Below are positions 1 to 5,112 of a DNA stretch of 6,084 nucleotides, in pieces. Within the stretch, counting starts at the first letter, position 1. Every line of letters begins with the position of its first letter. The notes under the pieces were generated by a model, which saw nothing but the letters and a program-made list of their open reading frames with translations, searched no databases and had not been told where the DNA came from. A program made the position numbers and the translations under genes. Source of the stretch: an uncultured Pseudomonadota bacterium (lineage in GTDB: Bacteria; Pseudomonadota; Gammaproteobacteria; Burkholderiales; Eutrophovitaceae); assembly GCA_913057845.1 (NCBI GenBank), contig CAJXPC010000119.1:1-6084 (forward strand), in the 5' to 3' direction.

Positions 1-26
1 CAGCGTCAGATGTGTATAAGAGACAG
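1..26 (+). other. Nextera read-1 adapter remnant (not biological)
   Basis: These bases match the end of the Illumina Nextera read-1 adapter and finish with the 19-base mosaic end (AGATGTGTATAAGAGACAG at 8-26). Genomic sequence starts at 27. Translating the adapter in the frame of the first gene gives MCIRDR, a well-known contamination signature, so the ATG at 10 is not a start codon. The matching adapter at the other end of the contig confirms this. Confidence 0.97.
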
Positions 27-390
27 GCTCAGCGCCACAGAACGATGGAAGTCTACTAGCGCCTCACTCGCCGGTAAAAGTGTAGTCGTGCAACACAAAT
101 CATTCAGCTACCTTTTAAAATTTTTAGGCATTAATGTGCTTGCCTCTATCGAAGAAAAACCCGGTATTCCGCCTTCCGCACGGCATCTCGCCAAGGTCGT
201 ATCGATTATCAAACAGAATCCAACCCTCGCCATTATCAGAACACCCTTCGACACTAAAGCGCCAGGTGATTGGGTTTCCGAAAAAACAGGCGTGCGGTTA
301 ATTACACTGCCCTATACCGTTGGAGGGTTGCCAGACACTACAGACCTTTATAAAATTTACGACCAATCTATTGAACTGCTCTCCAATTAA
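27..390 (+). CDS. Metal ABC transporter substrate-binding protein, C-terminal part (5' truncated)
   Basis: About 120 residues of the C-terminal lobe of a TroA/ZnuA-type periplasmic metal-binding protein, which captures zinc or manganese and delivers it to an ABC permease. Full-length members are about 290-320 residues, so more than half is missing, including the signal peptide and first metal ligands. The segment VVQHKSFSYLLKFLGI fits the family's usual H-x(3)-Y/F-x(2)-region, whose histidine is normally a metal ligand. It is followed by a lobe-typical helix (IPPSARHLAKVV), an IIRTPFDT strand and LPYTVGG near the end. The frame is open at the contig edge, and the apparent ATG at 10 is adapter. 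The permease begins 11 bp downstream on the same strand, supporting one operon. The assignment to metal uptake rests on weak motifs plus that neighbour; the exact metal cannot be told. Confidence 0.8.
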
Positions 391-401
391 CCCAAACACC
401 T

Positions 402-1196
402 ATGGCTGAACTACTGGATATCGTATTACCCGCTCTGCTGATCGGTCTGATGGTCTCTGTGGTTCACGCCCCTTTGGGCATCGAGGTATTGAGGCGCGGG
501 ATTATTTTTATCGATCTGGCGATCGCACAAATTGCAGGACTTGGATTTATCATTGCTGAGGTTCTAGTCCAATCAAAGTACATCCATTCGGAACATATTC
601 ACACTGAGCATTTTCTCTCTGGATTTTCATTCATCCCGAGCCTCGGAGCCTTAGTCTTCGCGCTACTTGGAGGACTGCTTTTTAGGTATATCGAAAAACA
701 CTTTCCTACGCTACAAGAAGCATGGATCGGTGTTTTCTTCGTGCTGTCAGCTTCACTTTCAATCCTCGTTCTGAGCAACAACCCTCATGGCGACGAAGAA
801 CTCAAGCACTTGCTCTCAGGCCAAATACTCTTCGCAACCCTTGACGACGTTATTTTTTATCTTCCCCTTTTTGGAGGCATCTTTGCGACTTGGATGTTAG
901 TACCGAAAATGCGACAAGGTCTGGGCTTTTACTTTATGTTCGCGTTAACAATTACCGCCTCTGTGCAGTTGATTGGGATTTACGTCGTATTTGCGAGTCT
1001 CATCCTTCCAGCGCTGGTAACCTTTGGTCGGCAGAAACCATTGTTGTACGCGTGGCTATTCAGTTCTTTTTCAATCATCGTAGGCGTAGGACTCTCCGCA
1101 TTACTTGATGCGCCCACTGGGCCCATGTTGGTGACGACTTACGTTGTCCTGGGTCTGCTTATATCGATCAAAACCGTAATTGCCACCAGACCGTAA
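402..1196 (+). CDS. ABC-3 family metal permease (ZnuB-like)
   Basis: A 264-residue integral inner-membrane protein, the usual length for the ABC-3 permease family, which forms the channel for zinc, manganese or iron in ZnuABC/MntABC-type importers. Hydrophobic segments are visible near residues 5-22, 34-55, 79-96, 108-124, 148-166, 174-205, 216-233 and 240-258. The segment LRRGIIFIDLAIAQIAGLG (about 30-48) corresponds to the family's LRR-x-LxxDAlxHaxLpG region. GIYVVFASLILPALV (about 192-206) matches the conserved late helix near the ATPase contact. A loop at 60-70 has four histidines (62, 65, 67, 70) and may bind metal. The start is 11 bp after the binding-protein stop and has no clear Shine-Dalgarno, which suggests translational coupling. 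No ATPase gene follows; it may lie upstream of the contig edge. The family is clear, the metal specificity is inferred. Confidence 0.88.
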   Translation: MAELLDIVLPALLIGLMVSVVHAPLGIEVLRRGIIFIDLAIAQIAGLGFIIAEVLVQSKYIHSEHIHTEHFLSGFSFIPSLGALVFALLGGLLFRYIEKHFPTLQEAWIGVFFVLSASLSILVLSNNPHGDEELKHLLSGQILFATLDDVIFYLPLFGGIFATWMLVPKMRQGLGFYFMFALTITASVQLIGIYVVFASLILPALVTFGRQKPLLYAWLFSSFSIIVGVGLSALLDAPTGPMLVTTYVVLGLLISIKTVIATRP

Positions 1197-1398
1197 CCAA
1201 ATCAGGCACGTTGCCCTAATAGAGAGCAAACCACAAACTGCGAATGTCATCTTCAGCCTTAAACGAAATTTTAGTGCGCACGAATCAGAAGCCATTGCCA
1301 AGCAAGTTATAAACTTGAAGAGAGCAACGAGACAATTGCACCTCAATTAGCCATGAGCGCCGGAACGCTTAGATATATTTGAACGCCTATGAAGTCAA
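1197..1398. other. Convergent intergenic gap, no gene seen
   Basis: This stretch separates the permease (+) from the tRNA operon (-), which converge on it. I find no RNA gene, no strong hairpin with a T-tract and no coding sequence with recognisable features. A weak four-pair stem (AGCG/CGCT) near 1357-1372 lacks a T-run. How either transcript ends here is not evident. Confidence 0.5.
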
Positions 1399-1475
1399 TG
1401 GGGTGGACGATGGGGCTCGAACCCACGACCACCGGAATCACAATCCGGGGCTCTACCAACTGAGCTACGCCCACC
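1399..1475 (-). tRNA. tRNA-His (anticodon GTG)
   Basis: The minus strand folds into a full cloverleaf. The acceptor stem is GGTGGGCG paired with CGTCCACC, including the extra G at -1 opposite C73 that is the identity element of histidine tRNA. The D arm is GCTC-AGTTGGTA-GAGC. The anticodon stem CCGGA/TCCGG encloses loop TTGTGAT with anticodon GTG (plus-strand 1439-1441). The T arm has TTCGAGC. The CCA end is encoded (1399-1401). It is the last gene of the Pro-Arg-His operon. Confidence 0.97.
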
Positions 1476-1507
1476 ACAGACTTCAACAACATCAGGCCAA
1501 GCGCTAG

Positions 1508-1584
1508 TGGTGCGCCCGACAGGAATCGAACCTGTAACCCCCAGCTTAGAAGGCTGGTGCTCTATCCGGTTGAGCTACGGGCGC
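1508..1584 (-). tRNA. tRNA-Arg (anticodon TCT)
   Basis: Minus-strand cloverleaf with acceptor stem GCGCCCG/CGGGCGC, discriminator A and encoded CCA (1508-1510). The anticodon stem CCAGC/GCTGG holds loop CTTCTAA, giving anticodon TCT, which reads AGA/AGG arginine codons. The T arm is ACAGG-TTCGATT-CCTGT. It is the middle gene of the tRNA operon, 32 bp before tRNA-His and 47 bp after tRNA-Pro. Confidence 0.97.
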
Positions 1585-1590
1585 GACTCG

Positions 1591-1630
1591 AAGGCCTCTG
1601 CCATTTACAGAAGGCTTCAGCCATCTATAA
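1591..1630. repeat. Imperfect 20-bp tandem duplication in tRNA spacer
   Basis: Bases 1591-1610 and 1611-1630 are two adjacent 20-bp units that agree at 15 of 20 positions (shared core AAGGC-TC-GCCAT). The pair nearly fills the spacer between tRNA-Pro and tRNA-Arg. The first unit also contains CCATTTA (1601-1607), which can pair with TAAATGG (1628-1634) at the 3' end of tRNA-Pro. This may form a small stem in the precursor, possibly relevant to processing; the function is inference. Confidence 0.5.
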
Positions 1631-1631
1631 A

Positions 1632-1708
1632 TGGTCGGGGTGGAGAGATTCGAACTCCCGACATCCTGCTCCCAAAGCAGGCGCGCTACCAGGCTACGCT
1701 ACACCCCG
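1632..1708 (-). tRNA. tRNA-Pro (anticodon TGG)
   Basis: Minus-strand cloverleaf with acceptor stem CGGGGTG/CACCCCG, discriminator A and encoded CCA (1632-1634). The C1-G72 pair and A73 fit bacterial proline tRNA. The anticodon stem CCTGC/GCAGG holds loop TTTGGGA, giving anticodon TGG. The T arm has TTCGAAT. It is the first gene of the operon; the predicted transcription start is only about 8 bases upstream, so the leader is very short. Confidence 0.97.
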
Positions 1709-1722
1709 ACCGAAGGGCCGAG

Positions 1723-1751
1723 ACTATATCGCCTCATGCCAAAAAGGTCAA
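1723..1751 (-). promoter_or_regulatory. Sigma70-type promoter of the Pro-Arg-His tRNA operon
   Basis: Read on the minus strand: -35 TTGACC (1751-1746), a 17-bp spacer and -10 TATAGT (1728-1723), each 5 of 6 to consensus. The bases after the -10 are CTCGGCCC, a GC-rich discriminator of the kind found on stable-RNA promoters repressed by ppGpp and DksA. Predicted start is near 1716. Stringent control is inferred from the discriminator. Confidence 0.8.
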
Positions 1752-1778
1752 TCCAACACGTACATTTTAACCTAAAAA

Positions 1779-1807
1779 TTGCTAAAATAAGATAATCCTG
1801 TTATACA
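1779..1807 (+). promoter_or_regulatory. Candidate sigma70 promoter of dksA
   Basis: TTGCTA (1779-1784), a 17-bp spacer and TATACA (1802-1807), each 4 of 6 to consensus, in an AT-rich stretch about 40 bp before the dksA start. It is back-to-back with the tRNA promoter, their -35 boxes being 27 bp apart. The match is modest and other AT-rich boxes are possible. Confidence 0.4.
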
Positions 1808-1847
1808 GACGTGTTTTTCAGATCGCATAAAAATCATTAAAAGCATT

Positions 1848-2270
1848 ATGACCACACAATTAAAAACAACGTTTAAGCCCTACACTCCCAAAAAAGGTGA
1901 GGCGTACATGGGCACCAAACAGAAGAATCACTTTAAGAAGATCTTGCTTGAACTCAAAGGTCAGCTCGGAGCGGACATTGATAAGACCGTGCATACGATG
2001 CAGGACGAAGCAACAGCATTTGCTGACCCAAACGATCGAGCCAGTCAAGAGTCGGATATGGCTCTCGAGCTCAGAAACCGAGATCGTGAGCGAAAACTCA
2101 TTAAAAAAATCAATGAAACAATCACTCGTATTGAGTCGGGTGACTACGGTTACTGTGACAGCTGCGGTATTGAAATCGGCCTTAAACGGCTCGAAGCGAG
2201 GCCCACGGCATCTCTATGCATTGACTGCAAAACTTTAGACGAAATTCGAGAAAAACAAATGGCAAAATAA
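1848..2270 (+). CDS. dksA: RNA polymerase-binding transcription factor DksA
   Basis: A 140-residue DksA, which binds the RNA polymerase secondary channel and, with ppGpp, represses stable-RNA promoters and activates amino-acid biosynthesis promoters. The coiled-coil domain spans about 25-98, with tip motif DPNDRA carrying the two functional aspartates (Asp60, Asp63). The stretch [16 protein letters not shown] matches enteric DksA. The zinc finger has all four cysteines (Cys103, 106, 124, 127), so it is the zinc-binding form, not the cysteine-poor DksA2 type. Enteric DksA is about 151 residues; only the N-terminal tail is shorter. The start at 1848 lacks a good Shine-Dalgarno, while a strong one (GGTGAGG, 1896-1902) precedes Met21 at 1908. 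However, residues 11-21 ([11 protein letters not shown]) match the conserved PYxxKxGExYM of enteric DksA, so I keep the longer start. It is divergent from the tRNA operon and followed by a hairpin terminator. Confidence 0.96.
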   Translation: MTTQLKTTFKPYTPKKGEAYMGTKQKNHFKKILLELKGQLGADIDKTVHTMQDEATAFADPNDRASQESDMALELRNRDRERKLIKKINETITRIESGDYGYCDSCGIEIGLKRLEARPTASLCIDCKTLDEIREKQMAK

Positions 2271-2301
2271 GCATCAACGATACACTCTAAGCCTGTCTAT
2301 T

Positions 2302-2329
2302 AAAAAGCCGTCTGATGACGGCTTTTTTT
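2302..2329. terminator. Bidirectional rho-independent terminator
   Basis: Stem AAAAAGCCGTC (2302-2312), loop TGAT, stem GACGGCTTTTT (2317-2327), followed by a T-run to 2329 on the plus strand. The minus strand gives the mirror hairpin with a five-T run. It lies 31 bp after the dksA stop and immediately beyond the stop of the convergent radical SAM gene, so it can end both transcripts. Confidence 0.92.
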
Positions 2330-2331
2330 AC

Positions 2332-3174
2332 TTAAATTGACAACTTAACGGTGACACCTAATTCACGCAGCCGTCCAGAGAAACCTTCAAACCAAGCACT
2401 CTCAACCGGTGCTAACCGAGCCGCTTCAGGCTGGAAAGACTGCCGAGCAAGCCCATAAAGTAAGATACCCTTAAACGGGATGTCTCTAGTTTGAAGCTCC
2501 TGAATAAGATCTACGTAGGCATCTAACTCGGCGCCACTCGGATTCATACCATCCACTTTAAATAAACACGTCTGTATCCATGTCGGACAAGCCCTTGATG
2601 CAGCATTAAGATTCGACACCATACGACTTTTGTTAGCCCGCGTATCGTTAATCGAACGGATACCGTCCGGAGTCGCACGATCGATCTTAAACCAGACTTC
2701 ACCATTGATATCAGCCAACTTCTCAATACCAAGAATTACGTTTTTACGGTGGATCAAGCTACCATTGGTAATCAACACTGTTTTAACCGCCTCAGGAACG
2801 CCCAGCTGAGCTCGAACGCTCTTAACCACATCAACAGCCTCAACAAAATTAGGGGCTGACGTTGGCTCTCCGTTCCCTGAGAACGCAATGTCGTTTAAAC
2901 GACGTTGCTCCTCTGGCACACAGTCTTGAAGATAGGATCCGATCAAGATTTGATTCAAAAACACACTTAATTCTTGCTTAAGTGCGTCCACATCAACCGC
3001 TGGAGGTGCCCCTCTCACTAAATCTGGAACCTGACAGTAGATGCAACGCCAATTACAGGCATTATTCGTATTCAAGTTGATGCCGAGAGACACTCCTCCA
3101 GCCCGTCTGGAGACCACCGGATACACGTACTGGTACCCCTCTTGAAAACGATTATGGTCGCGGGTGCTCAACAT
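2332..3174 (-). CDS. Radical SAM protein of unknown function
   Basis: A 280-residue radical SAM enzyme. The [4Fe-4S] motif is CNWRCIYC (Cys40, 44, 47; CxxxCxxC), preceded by VSRRAGGVSLGINLN. SGNGEPT (99-105) corresponds to the GGEP-type S-adenosylmethionine contact, followed by VLITNGS (about 133-139) and FKIDRATPDGIRSIND (about 162-177) in the later barrel strands. The general fold resembles the COG0731-type radical SAM group. No extra cysteine cluster (SPASM) is seen at the C-terminus, though single cysteines occur at about 85, 195 and 203. The substrate is unknown. It lies 34 bp after the nitrile hydratase activator gene on the same strand, so it may be read from that operon. It has no visible Shine-Dalgarno, and an AT-rich stretch right upstream could be its own promoter. 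The start agrees with the family's MLST/VYPVVSRRAGG N-terminus as I remember it. Confidence 0.85.
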   Translation of the reverse strand: MLSTRDHNRFQEGYQYVYPVVSRRAGGVSLGINLNTNNACNWRCIYCQVPDLVRGAPPAVDVDALKQELSVFLNQILIGSYLQDCVPEEQRRLNDIAFSGNGEPTSAPNFVEAVDVVKSVRAQLGVPEAVKTVLITNGSLIHRKNVILGIEKLADINGEVWFKIDRATPDGIRSINDTRANKSRMVSNLNAASRACPTWIQTCLFKVDGMNPSGAELDAYVDLIQELQTRDIPFKGILLYGLARQSFQPEAARLAPVESAWFEGFSGRLRELGVTVKLSI

Positions 3175-3208
3175 GTAATATATTTAATATGGAGATAGTT
3201 AAAAAAAC

Positions 3209-3583
3209 TTATCTATGGCCATTGAGATCATATTCAGTCAATTCTAAAGGTTGGCCGTGTGGCGTCCTCTCTGCGACCTTAGTCCACCCTGCCTGATACT
3301 GCTTGAGTAAACCGTCAGGGACGACTTCCTTCTTAGCTAAGATGTTCTCTAATGCAGTGAGGACGTAATGGTAATAATCAGCGCCCGTATCACTAACCGA
3401 GGATTTAGCTTTGATCTCGGCTCCTAAGGTATCTCCCCATTCGGACCAACTGAATAAGCCTTGCTTCTCAAGCGCAACCAGCATCGCAAAGGTGTCCGCC
3501 TCCCAAGGTTCGGAAAATACGGGATCTTTAACGGCATCCGGAGACCCCTGGGAAAAATCAGCCCATGAAAAAGGATTACTCAT
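3209..3583 (-). CDS. Nitrile hydratase activator / accessory protein
   Basis: A 124-residue small protein of the nitrile hydratase accessory family (P14K/NhlE type). Known members bind the alpha subunit, help insert cobalt and promote oxidation of the active-site cysteines, then exchange alpha into the mature enzyme. The family signature is clear: FSEPWEADTFAMLVALEKQG (23-42) followed by LFSWSEW (43-49), then LGAEI and DYYHYVLTALENIL. The fold is related to the N-terminal part of the beta subunit. The start is Met at 3583, one base after the beta stop, with GAGG seven bases upstream. A longer reading from 3619 would overlap beta by 35 bp and add residues not expected in the family. Third gene of the alpha-beta-activator operon; the order matches cobalt nitrile hydratases of Pseudomonas type. 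No metal-binding cysteine pair is seen. Confidence 0.9.
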   Translation of the reverse strand: MSNPFSWADFSQGSPDAVKDPVFSEPWEADTFAMLVALEKQGLFSWSEWGDTLGAEIKAKSSVSDTGADYYHYVLTALENILAKKEVVPDGLLKQYQAGWTKVAERTPHGQPLELTEYDLNGHR

Positions 3584-3584
3584 A

Positions 3585-4244
3585 TTAAGGCCTCGATAAG
3601 TAAGGTTCGAATGCATCAATTAAATTACTGACTGTTGGATCCACTGCCTCACCCCAAAGTTCACAGCCCTCGAACTCCACGGTATAGAGCCACTGAGGAT
3701 CCTCGGACCCTTGATCTACAACTGAATCTGGAAACACATGTCGACCTCGAATCGCAATAACAGTGCCCAGCTTATCTCGGGCGTAGCGCGGAAGTCGCGT
3801 GTGCCCAGCAGTATAAGTTTGCTTGGTCACCACTAAATCCCCTATCGAGAACTCGGGCTCAGAATCACCCACTCGCTCAAAATTTCCTCTTAAAAAAGCC
3901 TTATTAATATCTTTCATCGTCAATTTTTTTTGTGCTATTGATGACCCATCACTCAAACCTTTACCCGTCCTCAGCTCCTCTTCATCAAAAAGACCGCGCT
4001 CCAATGCCGTAGCAGTCAGCGTATGCATCCAACGTTCGTAGTAGGACCAAGACAGATAATCAATCGGTCGAATTTTTTCCTGCGCGTGCCGAAACACATC
4101 AATGTTCCAAAGCCCTAAAGCGAGAATTGACCTTTGAAGACCAAGAACTCGCCCTTCCCAGCTCACATGAAACGCGGGCTCCTTGTCCTCGAGCCCTACT
4201 GGGCCAAACCCCTGCATGCCCCCCAAATCGTGGATACTATTCAT
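3585..4244 (-). CDS. nthB: Nitrile hydratase beta subunit, cobalt type
   Basis: A 219-residue beta subunit of nitrile hydratase, the cytoplasmic enzyme converting nitriles plus water to amides. The N-terminal MNSIHDLGGMQGFGPV (1-16) is the family start. The C-terminal SH3-like barrel includes GDLVV, GHTRLPRYARDKLGTV (147-162), GRHVFPD and LYTVEFEGCELWGEAVDP (186-203), ending near EPYL. Arg52 (in VFRHA) and Arg150 (in HTRLPRY) align, from memory, with the two beta arginines that hydrogen-bond the oxidised cysteines of alpha. The length is close to other cobalt-type beta subunits. It begins 10 bp after the alpha stop with only a weak Shine-Dalgarno (GAAAG), suggesting coupling to alpha. It is followed by the activator after one base. 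Confidence 0.95.
   Translation of the reverse strand: MNSIHDLGGMQGFGPVGLEDKEPAFHVSWEGRVLGLQRSILALGLWNIDVFRHAQEKIRPIDYLSWSYYERWMHTLTATALERGLFDEEELRTGKGLSDGSSIAQKKLTMKDINKAFLRGNFERVGDSEPEFSIGDLVVTKQTYTAGHTRLPRYARDKLGTVIAIRGRHVFPDSVVDQGSEDPQWLYTVEFEGCELWGEAVDPTVSNLIDAFEPYLSRP
3591..3594 (-). promoter_or_regulatory. Ribosome binding site fixing the activator start
   Basis: GAGG on the minus strand, inside the last codons of beta, is seven bases before the ATG at 3583. The beta stop TAA and this ATG are separated by one base (TAATATG). This supports the 3583 start and reading of the activator by ribosomes ending beta. Confidence 0.65.
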
Positions 4245-4254
4245 ACGCTTTCAA

Positions 4255-4881
4255 TTACTCAGTAGTTGTTAAAACATCACTGGTGCCAATCATACTGTCC
4301 CGAGTGACAAGACGCGCCAATTCGGCTTCAGACATCGACTCTGTGTTTGTGGGTCTTTGCGGAATGACCAAATACCGGGTTTCAGCAGTAGAGTCCCAAA
4401 TTCTAATTTTTCTGTCTTTAGGTAGTTCAAGACCAAACTCTTGTAAGACCGAACGAGGTTCACTCACGACACGAGACCGATATGGCGCAGATTTATACCA
4501 AACAGGCGGCAGCCCCAGCACGTCCCACGGATAGCAAGAACATAAGGTGCAGACAACCACATTGTGAATTTCATCGTTATTTTCGACCGCAATCAAATGT
4601 TGGCCCACCTCCGCAAAGTCTGCTTCACCGTTAATTGCCTTCGTAGCATCCTCTATCAAAGATTGCTTAAACGTCGAGCTCACCCAAGCCCTAGCGACGA
4701 CTCGCGCACCAATATGAGGTCCCACTTTATTTTCAAAGTGCTCAATAATTTGATCGATGACTTTACGATCAACTAATCCCTTATCAACCAAAATAGACTC
4801 GAGTGCCTTGACCCGCTTTTGAATATCAGTGAGTGTTGATGCATCACTGTGCGCATGATCATGGTGATGAGCATCTGACAT
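4255..4881 (-). CDS. nthA: Nitrile hydratase alpha subunit, cobalt type
   Basis: A 208-residue metal-carrying subunit of nitrile hydratase, usual length for the family. The metal claw VVCTLCSCYPW (109-119) supplies Cys111, Cys114, Ser115 and Cys116; in mature enzymes the last two cysteines are oxidised to sulfinic and sulfenic acids. Threonine in CTLC and tyrosine after CSC are typical of cobalt rather than iron enzymes. LPPVWYKSAPYRSRVVSEPR (125-144) and WDSTAETRYLVIPQRP (162-177) are further family hallmarks. The N-terminus is histidine-rich (HHHDHAH, residues 5-11). Translation is likely strong: AGGGGGAG (4894-4887) lies five bases before the ATG. It is first in the operon, directly below a good promoter candidate. 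Thiocyanate hydrolase gamma and related subunits share this motif, but the separate beta subunit downstream fits nitrile hydratase. No amidase or cobalt transporter is in the window. Confidence 0.96.
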   Translation of the reverse strand: MSDAHHHDHAHSDASTLTDIQKRVKALESILVDKGLVDRKVIDQIIEHFENKVGPHIGARVVARAWVSSTFKQSLIEDATKAINGEADFAEVGQHLIAVENNDEIHNVVVCTLCSCYPWDVLGLPPVWYKSAPYRSRVVSEPRSVLQEFGLELPKDRKIRIWDSTAETRYLVIPQRPTNTESMSEAELARLVTRDSMIGTSDVLTTTE

Positions 4882-4914
4882 GGCAACTCCCCCTGCTTCC
4901 TAAATAAAAAGTAC

Positions 4915-4943
4915 ATCATAAACCGCTCGCACCGTGATGTAAC
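4915..4943 (-). promoter_or_regulatory. Candidate promoter of the nitrile hydratase operon
   Basis: Read on the minus strand: -35 GTTACA (4943-4938, 4 of 6), a 17-bp spacer and -10 TATGAT (4920-4915, 5 of 6). It ends 34 bp before the alpha start, leaving a short leader that holds the strong ribosome binding site. A direct repeat lies just upstream of the -35. Confidence 0.6.
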
Positions 4944-4962
4944 GCGAAGTGATGCGAAGTGA
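4944..4962. repeat. 9-bp direct repeat abutting the -35 of nthA
   Basis: GCGAAGTGA occurs at 4944-4952 and again at 4954-4962, a period of 10 bp, or one helical turn. GTGATG also occurs at 4934-4939 and 4949-4954, with GTGACG at 4959-4964. The array begins directly upstream of the candidate -35 box, the position for an activator that contacts RNA polymerase. The regulator is unknown; binding is inference. Confidence 0.55.
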
Positions 4963-5112
4963 CGTTGAAAATACTGCGATATGCAAAATTAACTAAGATG
5001 TCACCTAAATATTACTGACTCATTAAACTAAGTTCTCGCCTGACAGTCGAAATCAATAGCACCGTAAATCACATGTATCTCAAAAATATTAACACTGCAT
5101 GCAGGTTGAATT

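Noticed and set aside
1101..1346. 81-codon frame on the minus strand overlapping the end of the permease
   Set aside because: It overlaps a clear ABC-3 permease, has no recognisable domain and no ribosome binding site, and reads as a shadow.
1597..1634. Inverted repeat CCATTTA/TAAATGG as a terminator after tRNA-Pro
   Set aside because: It has no T-tract in the direction of transcription and lies inside a clear tRNA operon with further tRNAs downstream.
1507..1770. Open frame of 87 codons on the plus strand across the tRNA genes (reads VRPTGIEPVTPSLEG and GGEIRTPDILLPK)
   Set aside because: It is the antisense translation of tRNA-Arg and tRNA-Pro. This peptide pattern recurs in databases as a false hypothetical protein. 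The 72-codon frame at 1557-1775 is the same artefact in another frame.
3199..3235. Possible terminator after the activator gene (seven-T run on the minus strand at 3207-3201)
   Set aside because: The sequence before the T-run offers only weak four-pair stems or a loopless ATGGCCAT palindrome, so I do not call termination before the radical SAM gene.
3584..3619. Longer start of the activator gene at 3619
   Set aside because: It would overlap beta by 35 bp, whereas the ATG at 3583 has GAGG at seven bases and follows the beta stop by one base. The family sequence begins near the shorter start.
4127..4534. 135-codon frame on the plus strand across the alpha/beta junction
   Set aside because: It lies opposite strongly supported nitrile hydratase genes and shows no family features.
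5040..5070. Possible promoter for the flavoprotein (CTGACA at 5040-5045 with TAAATC or GTAAAT downstream)
   Set aside because: The spacing is 18-19 bp and the -10 match is poor, and no ECF-type TGATCC motif was found, so it is not called.
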